A stretch of DNA of 64,000 nucleotides from contig NZ_CP150239.1 of the NCBI RefSeq assembly GCF_037975215.1, forward strand, positions 341,001-405,000, read 5' to 3'. A model generated the notes under the pieces. It was not told where the DNA came from and did not search any database. It saw only the letters and a list, made by a program, of their open reading frames with translations. This document shows, piece after piece, positions 53,894 through 63,099 of this stretch (positions are counted from its first letter, which is position 1; each line of letters begins with the position of its first letter). The DNA is from Solibacillus sp. FSL R5-0449 (GTDB taxonomy: Bacteria > Bacillota > Bacilli > Bacillales_A > Planococcaceae). The position numbers were made by a program, and so were the translations under genes.

Positions 53894-54283
53894 TTATTTT
53901 AATAATTTTTCGACTGCTGGAATATCTGCTGGTGCAAAATCTAGTTCGTTAAGCGACGCCCGTTTTACCCATTTCGTATTAGAATGCTCCATGGCAACAG
54001 GTGTCCCATTCACAATTTTCGCCATATATGTTTCAAGGCGAACGATGAACGTACCATAATCATAAGTAGTGTCCTCAACTTTATCGCCTACAGCTATTTC
54101 ACAAGTAAACTCTTCTAAAATCTCGCGTTTTAACGCTTGCTGTGGTGTTTCATCTTTCTCGATCTTTCCACCTGGGAATTCCCAATAGTTTGGTAACGAC
54201 ATTTGAGGGCTACGTTGTGCACAGTAAATTTCCTGTTTATCGTTTTCGATAATAGCTCCAACTACGTGTACTTGTTTTTTCAT
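53894..54283 (-). CDS. NUDIX hydrolase (MutT-like)
   Basis: 129 residues with a complete Nudix box: GGKIEKDETPQQALKREILEEF. Similar to 8-oxo-dGTP diphosphatase or pyrimidine triphosphate pyrophosphatases. Its position directly before the helicase gene suggests nucleotide-pool cleaning in repair or defence. The exact substrate is unknown. Confidence 0.85.
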   Translation of the reverse strand: MKKQVHVVGAIIENDKQEIYCAQRSPQMSLPNYWEFPGGKIEKDETPQQALKREILEEFTCEIAVGDKVEDTTYDYGTFIVRLETYMAKIVNGTPVAMEHSNTKWVKRASLNELDFAPADIPAVEKLLK

Positions 54284-54372
54284 ATTACATCCATCCTATC
54301 TATTAATCCTCTCTATAATATAGCTGATCATGGAAAAGTTTGCTGCCAATAAAATTTGGCAACCCCAAATCT

Positions 54373-55143
54373 TCACTGAAACGACAAATACCCAATCTTC
54401 TTCGTAATTTTGGCAGATTCTTCACGGAGTAATCTTACATAATAATTTATTTTTTCATCTGTTAACCGATTGGTAGGGGCAACTATATTTAGTGCTGCAA
54501 TAACTTTACTTTGCAGATTTTTTATTGGTACGGCAATGGATGTCATATTCGCGCGGTACTCACCTCTTACAACTGCATATCCTTTTTCTTTTGTGTTTTG
54601 TAACTCTTTTTGCAACAGTTTTGCATCTACTATTGTGCGGGGAGTGAACCGTTCCAAAGGTTGTTCAAGAATTCGTTTAATCGTAGTAGTGCTACTATAC
54701 GCCAATAATACGCGGCCGCTTGCAGTACAGTGCAAATAATTTGAATGTCCTATATGTGATTCTACTTCCATCGTTTGCTGGTTTGACAATTTATTAAGGT
54801 AAACGATGGCATCATTTTTTAAAATGGCTAAATGAGAAGTTTCTCCGGTTAATGTGATGATTTTCATCATACTTTCTAACGTCACATCGTAAATATCCAA
54901 ATGTTTTAAATAAATGGAGTTCAATTCAATTAATGACATGCCTAATTCGTATTTGGCATTGTTCTTAGCTTTTGTCACAAAGCCTTCTGATTCCAATGTT
55001 TTCAACAATCTATGTACACTGCTTTTACTAATCCCCAACTCATCTGCAAGATCTAATACACCTTTTTGATGATTGTTTATTTTAAAAGCCTTCAAAATTT
55101 TCAATGCGTTTTTAACGGAATTAACTTCGCCATTATTCTTCAT
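54373..55143 (-). CDS. IclR family transcriptional regulator
   Basis: 256 residues. N-terminal winged helix (VKNALKILKAFKINNHQKGVLDLADELGISKSSVHRLLKTLESEGFV) and C-terminal effector domain with HLAILKNDAIVYLNK, HCTASGRVLLAYSS and ALNIVAPTNRLTDEKI. IclR regulators often govern aromatic operons. Divergent from the dioxygenase at 55326, which it most likely controls. GGAGGT is 7 nt before ATG 55143; the ATG at 55149 is too close. Confidence 0.92.
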   Translation of the reverse strand: MKNNGEVNSVKNALKILKAFKINNHQKGVLDLADELGISKSSVHRLLKTLESEGFVTKAKNNAKYELGMSLIELNSIYLKHLDIYDVTLESMMKIITLTGETSHLAILKNDAIVYLNKLSNQQTMEVESHIGHSNYLHCTASGRVLLAYSSTTTIKRILEQPLERFTPRTIVDAKLLQKELQNTKEKGYAVVRGEYRANMTSIAVPIKNLQSKVIAALNIVAPTNRLTDEKINYYVRLLREESAKITKKIGYLSFQ

Positions 55144-55231
55144 TTGCATACCTCCATTAAAATTCTGATTTATGTTTATATTATTCTCTAAAAAACATTT
55201 TTCACCTTTCCCGCATAGAGGGAATTTCGCC

Positions 55232-55291
55232 TTGTATATAACAAAATAAAAGTTAATATTAATTTACAATCTATTTTGATTTTTCAGAAAA
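55232..55291 (+). promoter_or_regulatory. Candidate cluster 2 promoter and palindromic operator
   Basis: TTGTAT (55232-55237), 16-bp spacer, TAATAT (55254-55259). Just downstream lies the 11-bp palindrome TTTTCAGAAAA (55281-55291) close to the expected transcription start; it could be an IclR site. Both elements are weak evidence in AT-rich DNA. Confidence 0.35.
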
Positions 55292-55325
55292 TAGAGCGGA
55301 AAATAACATTCAAGGGGGATTAATC

Positions 55326-56306
55326 ATGAATAATTATGTAGAGCCAATCTTTGATGTAGCACAAATCGCACATGTTGAGGTACTTTCTAACACGCCTGAG
55401 GAATCGATTAAATTTTACACAGAAATGTTAGGTATGGCTGTTGTAGATGTTATTGGTAAACAAACATTTTTACGTGCTTATGAAGAAAATTATAAATACT
55501 CCTTAATTATTACTGAATCTGATTATTCAGGTTTGGGACATGTAGCATGGCGCACAACATCTCCGCAAGCTTTAGAGCGTCGGGTCAAAGCAATTGAAGC
55601 AAGTGGATATGGTATTGGTTGGCAAAACGAAAATTATGGACATGGCCCTTCTTATGCATTCACAACTCCTGATGGTCATAACATGGAAGTTTTTTGGGAG
55701 GTAGAGTACTTTGATTGTCCTGAAGAGAACAAGTCTAAGTTACTATCACGATTTAGTAAGCGTCCAAATCGTGGTGTCCCAGTGCGTCGACTAGACCATA
55801 TTAATTTATTCTCATCAAATCCTAAAGCTGATACAGAATTTTTAATTGAAGTATTAGGCTTTAAACTTCGCGAACAAATTGTTGATGGAGAGTTTGTCGT
55901 AGGATCATGGATTAGTGCTTCTAACCTTGTTCATGAAATCGCTTTCATGGCCGAGCCTACAGGGGCAAAAGGAAAATTACATCATATTTGCTATTGGTAT
56001 GGTATACCTCAAAACTTATACGAAGTTGGCGATTTGTTGAAAGACCACGGTTACTTTATTGAGATTCCACCGAATAAGCATGGGGTTAGCCAAGCATTTT
56101 GTATGTATGCCTATGAACCAAGCGGATTGCGAGTTGAATTGTTTGGAGATGCAGGATACTTAATCTTTGACCCGGATTGGAAACCGATCACTTGGCAAAT
56201 GGCTGATGTTCCAGGTAACGGAGATACTTGGGTAGGGGCAGCCTTCCCTGACTCGTTCTGGACATATGGTGTAGGGAAAATAGCTGAAAAAGTTACAAAC
56301 GAATAG
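55326..56306 (+). CDS. Type I extradiol (catechol 2,3-) dioxygenase, second copy
   Basis: 326 residues, two VOC domains as in PheB-type enzymes. Fe(II) ligands: His158 (RRLDHIN), His219/His220 (KLHHICYW) and Glu271 (LRVELF). Similar length and motifs to the enzyme at 6268 but only moderately alike in sequence, so probably a different substrate range. First gene of an operon with the complete 4-oxalocrotonate branch, which points to catechol itself or simple substituted catechols. AAGGGGG before the ATG. Confidence 0.93.
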   Translation: MNNYVEPIFDVAQIAHVEVLSNTPEESIKFYTEMLGMAVVDVIGKQTFLRAYEENYKYSLIITESDYSGLGHVAWRTTSPQALERRVKAIEASGYGIGWQNENYGHGPSYAFTTPDGHNMEVFWEVEYFDCPEENKSKLLSRFSKRPNRGVPVRRLDHINLFSSNPKADTEFLIEVLGFKLREQIVDGEFVVGSWISASNLVHEIAFMAEPTGAKGKLHHICYWYGIPQNLYEVGDLLKDHGYFIEIPPNKHGVSQAFCMYAYEPSGLRVELFGDAGYLIFDPDWKPITWQMADVPGNGDTWVGAAFPDSFWTYGVGKIAEKVTNE

Positions 56307-56318
56307 AGGGGTTAGCAG

Positions 56319-57227
56319 ATGACTAAAGTTCCAGTAGCAATTTTAGGAAGCGGCAACATCGGCACAGACTTGATGATGAAAATCTTAAAAGCTGATGGAC
56401 ATTTAGATTTAGTTCTGGTGGCAGGTATTGATCCTGCCTCAGACGGTCTAAAGCGTGCCAAAGAAGCGGGAATAGCAACAACTGCAAAGGGGATCCACGG
56501 GATTATCGAACACGGTTCCGCACAAATTGTTTTTGATGCCACGAGTGCGTATTCGCATATTGAACATGCTAAAATCCTTAAAGAAAATGGCATTGTGGCG
56601 ATTGATTTAACGCCTGCAGCAATCGGGCCGTATGTAATTCCAAGTATTAATATAGAAGAACATATTAATGAAATGAATATTAATATGGTGTCCTGCAGCG
56701 GGCAGGCTACAACGCCGCTTGTTTATGCAGTAAGCCAAATTGCAGAAGTGCTCTACAGCGAAATTATCGCTACGATTTCAAGCCCGTCCATCGGTTTAGG
56801 AACACGCCAGAACTTGGATGAATTTACAATAACAACTGCCAATGCAGCCAAATTAGTTGGTGGTGCACAATCAGCACGCGCTATGCCGGTCATCAATGCA
56901 GCGGAGCCGCCTATTTTAATGAATAACACCGTTTATGCGGTACTAGAAGATGATATTGATCCAGTTCAATTACAGAAATCTGTAGAAGATGTCGTGCAAA
57001 AGGTGAAGCAATATGTACCAGGTTACCGATTGAAAGGGCAACCGATTGTCGATGAACGCGAAACACCTTGGGGCAACCGTAAAGTGGTCATTATTATGAA
57101 TGAGGTGGAAGGCGCGGGTGATTATTTCCCGAAATATGCCGGTAATCTCGATATTATGACTGCTGCGGCTTTACAAGTTGGAGAAAAGATTGCAGAAAAT
57201 ATGCTGAAGGGAGCTGCTTTAAAGTGA
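56319..57227 (+). CDS. Acetaldehyde dehydrogenase (acylating), second copy
   Basis: 302 residues. Rossmann motif [10 protein letters not shown], catalytic Cys126 in NMVSCSGQAT, and DATSAYSHIEHA. Converts acetaldehyde from the adjacent aldolase to acetyl-CoA. It is a few residues longer than the copy at 14626 because of an insertion near the C-terminal VDERETPWGNRKV. Overlaps the aldolase start (GTGA). 12 bp after the dioxygenase gene. Confidence 0.93.
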   Translation: MTKVPVAILGSGNIGTDLMMKILKADGHLDLVLVAGIDPASDGLKRAKEAGIATTAKGIHGIIEHGSAQIVFDATSAYSHIEHAKILKENGIVAIDLTPAAIGPYVIPSINIEEHINEMNINMVSCSGQATTPLVYAVSQIAEVLYSEIIATISSPSIGLGTRQNLDEFTITTANAAKLVGGAQSARAMPVINAAEPPILMNNTVYAVLEDDIDPVQLQKSVEDVVQKVKQYVPGYRLKGQPIVDERETPWGNRKVVIIMNEVEGAGDYFPKYAGNLDIMTAAALQVGEKIAENMLKGAALK

Positions 57228-58234
57228 CCAATATTCTAATCGGGGACACTACATTGCGTGACGGTTCACATGCTGTCAGCCATTCTTTTACTCCACAATT
57301 TGTTGAACAGATTGTTACCGAATTAGCGGCAGCAAATATTCCTTTAATCGAAGTAAGCCACGGTGCGGGACTTCAAGGCTCTACGATTCAGCAAGGCTTT
57401 TCTAAATACGACGAGATGAAGCTGATTGAGGCAGCTGTAAAAGTAAAAGGTCAATCTAAAATTGCTTCCTTGTTTGTTCCTGGTATTGGAACACGTCCTG
57501 CTATTGTAGAAGCAGCCAATATTGGAATTGATGCACTCCGCATCGCAGTTCACTGTACAGAGGCAAATATATCACAACAATACTTTGAAGAAGCGAAAAA
57601 GCAAAATCTGGATGCTTACGGATTTTTAATGATGAGCCACAGTACAACACCGCAGCGTTTAGCAGAAGAAGCGAAGAAAATGGAAGAGTACGGTGCAGAT
57701 GGTGTATATATCGTCGATTCTGCTGGTGCATTAGTGCCAAAAACGGTCATTGAGCGGATCGATGCTTTAAAAGAGACATTGTCGATTCAAGTAGGGTTCC
57801 ATGGTCACAATAATTTAGGGTTGGCGGTTGGAAATTCGTTAACAGCAATTGAACACGGGGCGACATTAATTGATGGGACACTTCGCGGATTAGGTGCCGG
57901 TGCGGGGAATGCGCCATTGGAAGTCCTTATTGCAGCAATGGTGAAGTCGAATATCGAAACACCAATCGTCCTTTCAACATTGATGAATGCTGCGGAAGAA
58001 TTAGTGGCACCAGAAATGCATTACTTGCCATTTATAGACCGTGAAAATTTATCATCAGGGTATGCCGGTGTGTACAATAGTTTCCTATTACACGTAAGAA
58101 AAGCTGCAGAAAAATTCCAAGTCGATGCGGTAAGTATTATCGAAGAACTTGGGAAACGAAATGCCGTTGCAGGACAGGAAGACTGGATCATCGATGTGGC
58201 AATGGAACTATCTTCAAAGAAAGTTGAGGTTTGA
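57224..58234 (+). CDS. 4-hydroxy-2-oxovalerate aldolase, second copy
   Basis: 336 residues. GDTTLRDGSHAVSHSF, FLMMSHSTTPQRLAEEAKKM, VGFHGHNNLGLAVGNSLTAIEHGATLIDGTLRGLGAGAGNAPLEV carry the RDG, metal and HxH motifs of DmpG-type aldolases. Splits the substrate to pyruvate and acetaldehyde. GTG start overlapping the dehydrogenase stop by 4 bp. Replicates the role of the gene at 15513. Confidence 0.93.
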   Translation: MTNILIGDTTLRDGSHAVSHSFTPQFVEQIVTELAAANIPLIEVSHGAGLQGSTIQQGFSKYDEMKLIEAAVKVKGQSKIASLFVPGIGTRPAIVEAANIGIDALRIAVHCTEANISQQYFEEAKKQNLDAYGFLMMSHSTTPQRLAEEAKKMEEYGADGVYIVDSAGALVPKTVIERIDALKETLSIQVGFHGHNNLGLAVGNSLTAIEHGATLIDGTLRGLGAGAGNAPLEVLIAAMVKSNIETPIVLSTLMNAAEELVAPEMHYLPFIDRENLSSGYAGVYNSFLLHVRKAAEKFQVDAVSIIEELGKRNAVAGQEDWIIDVAMELSSKKVEV

Positions 58235-58238
58235 TAGT

Positions 58239-59015
58239 ATGGCAAATGCACAAGGGTTTGCTTCAATGCTTTTGGAAGCTGAGCAGACGAAGGCACCAAT
58301 TGAACCATTTACACAGCTCGCGCCTACAATTTCATTAGAACAGGCTTATGAAATCCAACTTGCTTATGTAGAGCAAAAAAAACAGGCTGGCCATAAAGTC
58401 ATCGGCAAAAAAATTGGCGCTACGAGTAAAGCAATTCAAAATATGTTCAACGTTAATCAGCCGGATTACGGTCATTTGTTCGATTATATGTTGTACAAAT
58501 CGGGCGATACGATCAATATCGATCAACTGATTCAGCCTAAAATCGAATCAGAGCTTGCCTTTGTATTAAAAGAAGATATTAAAGGACCTAATATTACGCC
58601 TTTAGATGTATTATTGGCGATTGATTATATTGTTCCGGCCTTTGAAATAATCGACAGCCGTATTGCCGACTGGCGAATCAAATTTGAAGATACGGTATCA
58701 GATAATGGCTCTTCCGGATTGGTCGTTTTAGGAGATCAACGTCTATCGATTTATGATATTGACTTAACAACAATCGGTTTGAATACGTATCAGAATGGCG
58801 AACTCATTGAAATGGGTACAGGAAGTAATGTTTTAGGCAATCCGATTAATTCTGCAGTTTGGTTAGCGAACGCATTACAGCAGTTTAATGTCCCGCTGCT
58901 TGCTGGCGAAGTGATTTTAACTGGCGCATTTACATCAGCGTTACCAATTGAAAAAGGGGATCATTTTAAGGCAGCCTTCGGACAAATTGGTTCGGTTGAA
59001 GTGAAGTTTGTATAG
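58239..59015 (+). CDS. 2-keto-4-pentenoate hydratase, second copy
   Basis: 258 residues: [68 protein letters not shown] (with the start of that run as IVPAFEI). Fumarylacetoacetase-like hydratase. Start is ATG 58239, five bases after the aldolase stop; the longer frame to 58149 overlaps the aldolase and is rejected. Works with the decarboxylase directly downstream, as DmpE does with DmpH. Confidence 0.9.
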   Translation: MANAQGFASMLLEAEQTKAPIEPFTQLAPTISLEQAYEIQLAYVEQKKQAGHKVIGKKIGATSKAIQNMFNVNQPDYGHLFDYMLYKSGDTINIDQLIQPKIESELAFVLKEDIKGPNITPLDVLLAIDYIVPAFEIIDSRIADWRIKFEDTVSDNGSSGLVVLGDQRLSIYDIDLTTIGLNTYQNGELIEMGTGSNVLGNPINSAVWLANALQQFNVPLLAGEVILTGAFTSALPIEKGDHFKAAFGQIGSVEVKFV

Positions 59016-59025
59016 GGGGATTCAT

Positions 59026-59838
59026 ATGACGAGTATTACTAAATTATCGGTTGTAGATGAGTTGTATTGGGCTGAAAAAAATGCGCAAACACTTGAACAG
59101 TTTGCCAATAAAATAGATGGGTTCTCGGAGCGTGAAGCTTATGAAATTCAGCAATTACTAGTAGATAAAAAAATAGAACAAGAACAAACGGAACAAATCG
59201 GGTGGAAGTTAGGATTAACATCAAAAGCAAAACAGCAGATGATGGGGGTCCACGAGCCGTCATATGGTGTGCTTTTGAAAAACATGTACTTAATCGAAGG
59301 CGGTAAACATGATTTAGCACCATACATTCATCCGAAACTGGAACCTGAACTCGCTTTCGTTTTAAAGAAACCGTTGAAAGGTTCTCCGACTTTAGAAGAA
59401 GTAATCGATGCAATTGATTTTGTGCTGCCGGCATTTGAAATCATTGATAGTCGATTTGAACGCTTTAAGTTTACGTTACTTGATGCGATTGCCGATAATT
59501 CATCCTCGAGTCGGTATATTTTGGGCAACCGTCCAATAAAACTAGATGCCGATTTTATTGATGCATTAGGGGTTATTTACTACAAAAATGGAGAAATCGT
59601 CGCTTCGACAACATCTGGAGCAGTGATGCAAAATCCGCTTATAAGCATTCAATGGTTAGCGGAAAAGCTACACGAGCGGAACTTGCATTTAAAACCACGC
59701 GACTTAATTTTAAGCGGGTCGATTAGTGAAGCAATCGAAATAAAACCGGGGGACTTTTTCCATGCAAGTTTCCAAAGTTTAGGAACGATTTCGGTTTCAT
59801 TTACTGGAGGTGCGGGCGAATGCCATTCATCCAAGTAA
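59026..59838 (+). CDS. 2-oxo-3-hexenedioate (4-oxalocrotonate) decarboxylase
   Basis: 270 residues in the same family as the hydratase but of the decarboxylase branch: IGWKLGLTSKAKQQMMGVHEPSYGVLLKNMYL, HPKLEPELAFVL, FEIIDSRFERFKFTLLDAIADNSSSSRYILG. Together with the hydratase it forms the vinylpyruvate-channelling complex. The ATG at 59026 has AGGGGGA upstream; the ORF to 59008 is not needed. Overlaps the tautomerase gene by 19 bp. Confidence 0.88.
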   Translation: MTSITKLSVVDELYWAEKNAQTLEQFANKIDGFSEREAYEIQQLLVDKKIEQEQTEQIGWKLGLTSKAKQQMMGVHEPSYGVLLKNMYLIEGGKHDLAPYIHPKLEPELAFVLKKPLKGSPTLEEVIDAIDFVLPAFEIIDSRFERFKFTLLDAIADNSSSSRYILGNRPIKLDADFIDALGVIYYKNGEIVASTTSGAVMQNPLISIQWLAEKLHERNLHLKPRDLILSGSISEAIEIKPGDFFHASFQSLGTISVSFTGGAGECHSSK

Positions 59839-60026
59839 CGATTTTAGAAGGACGTACACCCGAGCAAAAGGAGCGTCTTATTGAACAATTGAGCAAAACA
59901 GCCAGCGATGTATTGGAGGCACCAATCGAAACAGTCCGCGTCCATTTACAGGAAACAGCTGCAACACATTGGGGCATAGCAGGGAAATCCGTTGCCAAAA
60001 GGAGAGAGACAGATGCTAACAACTGA
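59820..60026 (+). CDS. 4-oxalocrotonate tautomerase
   Basis: 68 residues starting MPFIQVTILEGRTPEQKERLIEQLS; Pro1, after removal of Met, is the catalytic base, and the two arginines needed are represented by GRTP and VRVHLQE. Converts the enol to the keto form of 4-oxalocrotonate before decarboxylation. Start lies within the decarboxylase gene and its end overlaps the next gene, so the translation is tightly coupled. Confidence 0.92.
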   Translation: MPFIQVTILEGRTPEQKERLIEQLSKTASDVLEAPIETVRVHLQETAATHWGIAGKSVAKRRETDANN

Positions 60027-61485
60027 AAAAGAAGTGTTAACGGTTAATCATTTTATTAATGGACAATACAGACAATCCGCAACAAAGAAAACATTTGAAG
60101 TACATGATCCTTCCAACCAACGTTTAATTGCGATTGTTTCGGAAGCATCCGAAGAGGACGTTACAGAAGCGGCAAACAGTGCGCGCCAGGCTTTTGAACA
60201 TAGTGAATGGCGTACAATGCCGTTAGCGGAGCGTTGTGCGAAAATTCGCCGGATGGCAGATATTATCGTTGAACGAAAAGAAGAAATTGCCCGCCTTGAA
60301 GCAATGGATGTAGGAAAGCCTTATCAGCATGCAGTCGGCTCCGATATCCCACGTGCTGCCCATAATTTGCGGTTCTATGCAGACTTCGTTGAGAAGCAAG
60401 GGGATGAAGCGTATCCAATGGATGAAAACTTTATCAACTATACACGCTATGAGCCGGTTGGTGTAGCAGGTCTAATTACGCCTTGGAATGCACCATTTAT
60501 GTTAACAACTTGGAAATTGGGTCCATGTCTTGCAGCGGGGAATACAGCTGTCATTAAGCCGGCTGAATTGACGCCATTATCGGTTTCACTTCTTGGAGAA
60601 ATTGCACAACAGGCAGGCATTCCTGATGGTGTCGTAAACGTGATTCATGGAAGTGGAAAAACGGTTGGTACATGGGTAACGGAACAGCCTGAAATTGATT
60701 TGATTTCTTTTACAGGATCGACAGTTACAGGTAAACAGATTATTAAAAATGGCGCGGATACATTGAAGAAAACATCATTTGAGCTTGGCGGAAAAGCAGC
60801 GAATATTATTTTCGAAGATGCGGATTTATCAAAAGCTGTACCGACATCGATTCAGGCAGCATTTTTAAATTCTGGGCAAGTTTGTTTAGCCGGTTCACGC
60901 ATTTTAGTGCAGCGTACAATTTTAGATGAATTTTTGGAGAAATTTAAAGCGGCAGCAGAGGCACTAGTCGTTGGCGATCCGCAAGACCCGAAAACGACAA
61001 CGGGCCCATTAGTAAGTAAAGTGCAATACGATAAGGTGAATTATTATATTGAACTAGCCAAAGAAGAAGGGGCAAAACTGATTACAGGTGACCAGCCGCT
61101 ACAATTATCGGATGATCTGGCAAAGGGCTACTACATCGCCCCGACGATTTTCCTGCATCATGATCCGAATGCACGTACATGTCAGGAAGAAATCTTTGGT
61201 CCAGTCGTAACGATCTTACCGTTCGATACTGAAGAAGAAGCTTTAGCAATTGCGAACAATACGGATTATGGATTAAACGGGGTCATTTGGACAGAAAATC
61301 TGAAGCGAGCACATCGTGTGTCATATGCTGTCCGTGCAGGAACAATTTGGGTGAATTGCTGGTTTGTTCGTGACTTACGTGTTCCATTTGGCGGCTTCAA
61401 AAAGAGCGGTGTTGGTCGAGAAGGCGGACGTCATAGTATGGAATTCTTTACAGAAGCGAAAAATATTTGCATCTCCTTAAACTAA
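60013..61485 (+). CDS. 2-hydroxymuconic semialdehyde dehydrogenase
   Basis: 490 residues of the aldehyde dehydrogenase superfamily: NHFINGQY at the N-terminus, PWNAPFMLTTWKLGPCLAAGN, FTGSTVTGKQI, catalytic Glu in FELGGKAANI and Cys in NSGQVCLAGSR, then EEIFGPV. Oxidises the meta-cleavage semialdehyde to 4-oxalocrotonate, the entry of the branch completed by the two genes upstream. ATG 60013 has AAAGGAGAG before it. Last gene of the operon, followed by a terminator. Confidence 0.9.
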   Translation: MLTTEKEVLTVNHFINGQYRQSATKKTFEVHDPSNQRLIAIVSEASEEDVTEAANSARQAFEHSEWRTMPLAERCAKIRRMADIIVERKEEIARLEAMDVGKPYQHAVGSDIPRAAHNLRFYADFVEKQGDEAYPMDENFINYTRYEPVGVAGLITPWNAPFMLTTWKLGPCLAAGNTAVIKPAELTPLSVSLLGEIAQQAGIPDGVVNVIHGSGKTVGTWVTEQPEIDLISFTGSTVTGKQIIKNGADTLKKTSFELGGKAANIIFEDADLSKAVPTSIQAAFLNSGQVCLAGSRILVQRTILDEFLEKFKAAAEALVVGDPQDPKTTTGPLVSKVQYDKVNYYIELAKEEGAKLITGDQPLQLSDDLAKGYYIAPTIFLHHDPNARTCQEEIFGPVVTILPFDTEEEALAIANNTDYGLNGVIWTENLKRAHRVSYAVRAGTIWVNCWFVRDLRVPFGGFKKSGVGREGGRHSMEFFTEAKNICISLN

Positions 61486-61488
61486 AAT

Positions 61489-61535
61489 GCTTATCATCCT
61501 ATTTGGAATTCCTGATAGGGTGATAGGCTTTATTT
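61489..61535 (+). terminator. Terminator of the cluster 2 operon
   Basis: GCTTATCATCCTAT pairs with ATAGGGTGATAGGC (one wobble) and is followed by TTTATTT. Confidence 0.75.
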
Positions 61536-61638
61536 ATATTGTAGGAAGAAATCGTTTTTGAAGTGGTTACGTTCCTTGTATTTTGAGGTGTTATATATTG
61601 AGTAGTAATTGAATTATATATTGAAAGGCGTGGATTTA

Positions 61639-62928
61639 TTGTTGAATTTTGACTTGGAAAAAAATCTTACAACCTTTATACCAATGCAAAACGTGAAGCA
61701 ACAAATCGATGTGAAGAAGATGGCTAAGGAAAATCTGCAACTGAAAAATGTAATCGCAATCTACAATAAATTAAATGAAATGCTCGTCAATAAACAAAAT
61801 TTAACTGAAATATTAAAGGAATGTAATCAATTGGTAGGAAGAGAAATTGCTCTATTTGATCTTGAAGGGGACCTTTGCTACTCCTCCTGTCAATCGGTAC
61901 TACTGGAAAACTTTATTTTGGAATATAAGAAGAAATATGCGAATTGGAAGTTCCGGGAGATACGGGAAATTAGCCTGGACAGCGGGAATATTCTTATTTC
62001 ACCGATCATAGTCGATCAGGAAGTCTTCCAATATTGCGGATTTTTCTATAAAAAAGATGAAATCATTACAGAAGAAGAAAAAATGATACTTGAACGGATC
62101 AGTACCATTTGCAGTATTGTTCTTATCAATAAAAAAGCGATGTTCGATGCAAATGAACGAATGAAAGCCGTGTTATTTGAAAAGCTTCTTATTGGAGAGA
62201 TTACGGATTATAAAGAGCTGTTACGGGAACTGAAGCTATTGAATATTTATGTGCAGGAAAGTTATCATATTGCCTATATTTCCTTTAACTACAAAGATAG
62301 ATCAAGTGATGATAATTTGCAGATGTTTGTAAAAGTGTATCGTGAAATCGTGAACTTTTTTAAAAAGCTAAATATGGAAGTATTGATTGTTCAACGCGGT
62401 CAAGGGGTTTTATGTTTTGTTCCGCTTTCCTTTGATGACCCCTTATTAGACGGGGCACCCGAAAAATTCTTGCATTCAATCGATAAATATCAGGATTCGA
62501 TTATTTGCCGTGTCGGTATAAGTTCGACAACAAATACATTGGAATGCCTTAATCCATCTATTAAAGAGGCGATTATTGCTGAGAGAATGGCCACTTCCAA
62601 TGAGCCGGTCATGCAGTTTGAAGATATCGGCATACTCGGTGCATTATTATATACGGAACATCAACAATTACTTAGAAGTATAGTAGAAAGAGATCTTCAG
62701 GAAATTCTACCGGAAGAAGACCTGATGCAAACACTTTATTATTTTTTAGATAATGGCGGCAATTTGGAGAAAACAGCCAAGTTAACGAATTTATCTGTCG
62801 GAGGGGTCAGGTATCGTTTGCAAAATATAAAGGAGTTATTACAAATTGATTTACGATGTCCTAAAATCCGTTTTCAGCTTTTGTTAAATTTAAAAGTACT
62901 TAAAGTTTTAAATCTGCCCGCAATATAA
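61639..62928 (+). CDS. PucR/CdaR-type transcriptional regulator
   Basis: About 430 residues. GAF-like N-terminal half (GREIALFDLEGDLCYSS; ILISPIIVDQEVFQYCGFFYKKD), CdaR GGDEF-like middle, and PucR HTH at the C-terminus (NGGNLEKTAKLTNLSVGGVRYRLQNIKELLQI). It shares the C-terminal architecture with the regulator at 9588 but lacks the XylR_N/V4R sensor. Probably controls hpaB-like gene downstream or cluster 2. The start is uncertain: TTG 61639 or 61642 fits the AAAGG at 61624; the frame is open to TTG 61609. Confidence 0.78.
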   Translation: MLNFDLEKNLTTFIPMQNVKQQIDVKKMAKENLQLKNVIAIYNKLNEMLVNKQNLTEILKECNQLVGREIALFDLEGDLCYSSCQSVLLENFILEYKKKYANWKFREIREISLDSGNILISPIIVDQEVFQYCGFFYKKDEIITEEEKMILERISTICSIVLINKKAMFDANERMKAVLFEKLLIGEITDYKELLRELKLLNIYVQESYHIAYISFNYKDRSSDDNLQMFVKVYREIVNFFKKLNMEVLIVQRGQGVLCFVPLSFDDPLLDGAPEKFLHSIDKYQDSIICRVGISSTTNTLECLNPSIKEAIIAERMATSNEPVMQFEDIGILGALLYTEHQQLLRSIVERDLQEILPEEDLMQTLYYFLDNGGNLEKTAKLTNLSVGGVRYRLQNIKELLQIDLRCPKIRFQLLLNLKVLKVLNLPAI

Positions 62929-62942
62929 ATTAGTATTTATAG

Positions 62943-62982
62943 ATCATTTAACGACTAAATCTGGTCGTTAAGTGATTTTTTT
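62943..62982 (+). terminator. Terminator after the PucR-type gene
   Basis: ATCATTTAACGAC pairs with GTCGTTAAGTGAT around a 7-nt loop, followed by seven T. Confidence 0.9.
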
Positions 62983-63099
62983 ATTGTAAAACTAGCATTT
63001 GCTGTTAGTAAAAACGAAAATTTTAGACAGGAACTGCAATATGTGAAAACGCTTTCTTCCTTTACACTTAAGTTAACAAATCAAAGGGGGTTATAAGTT

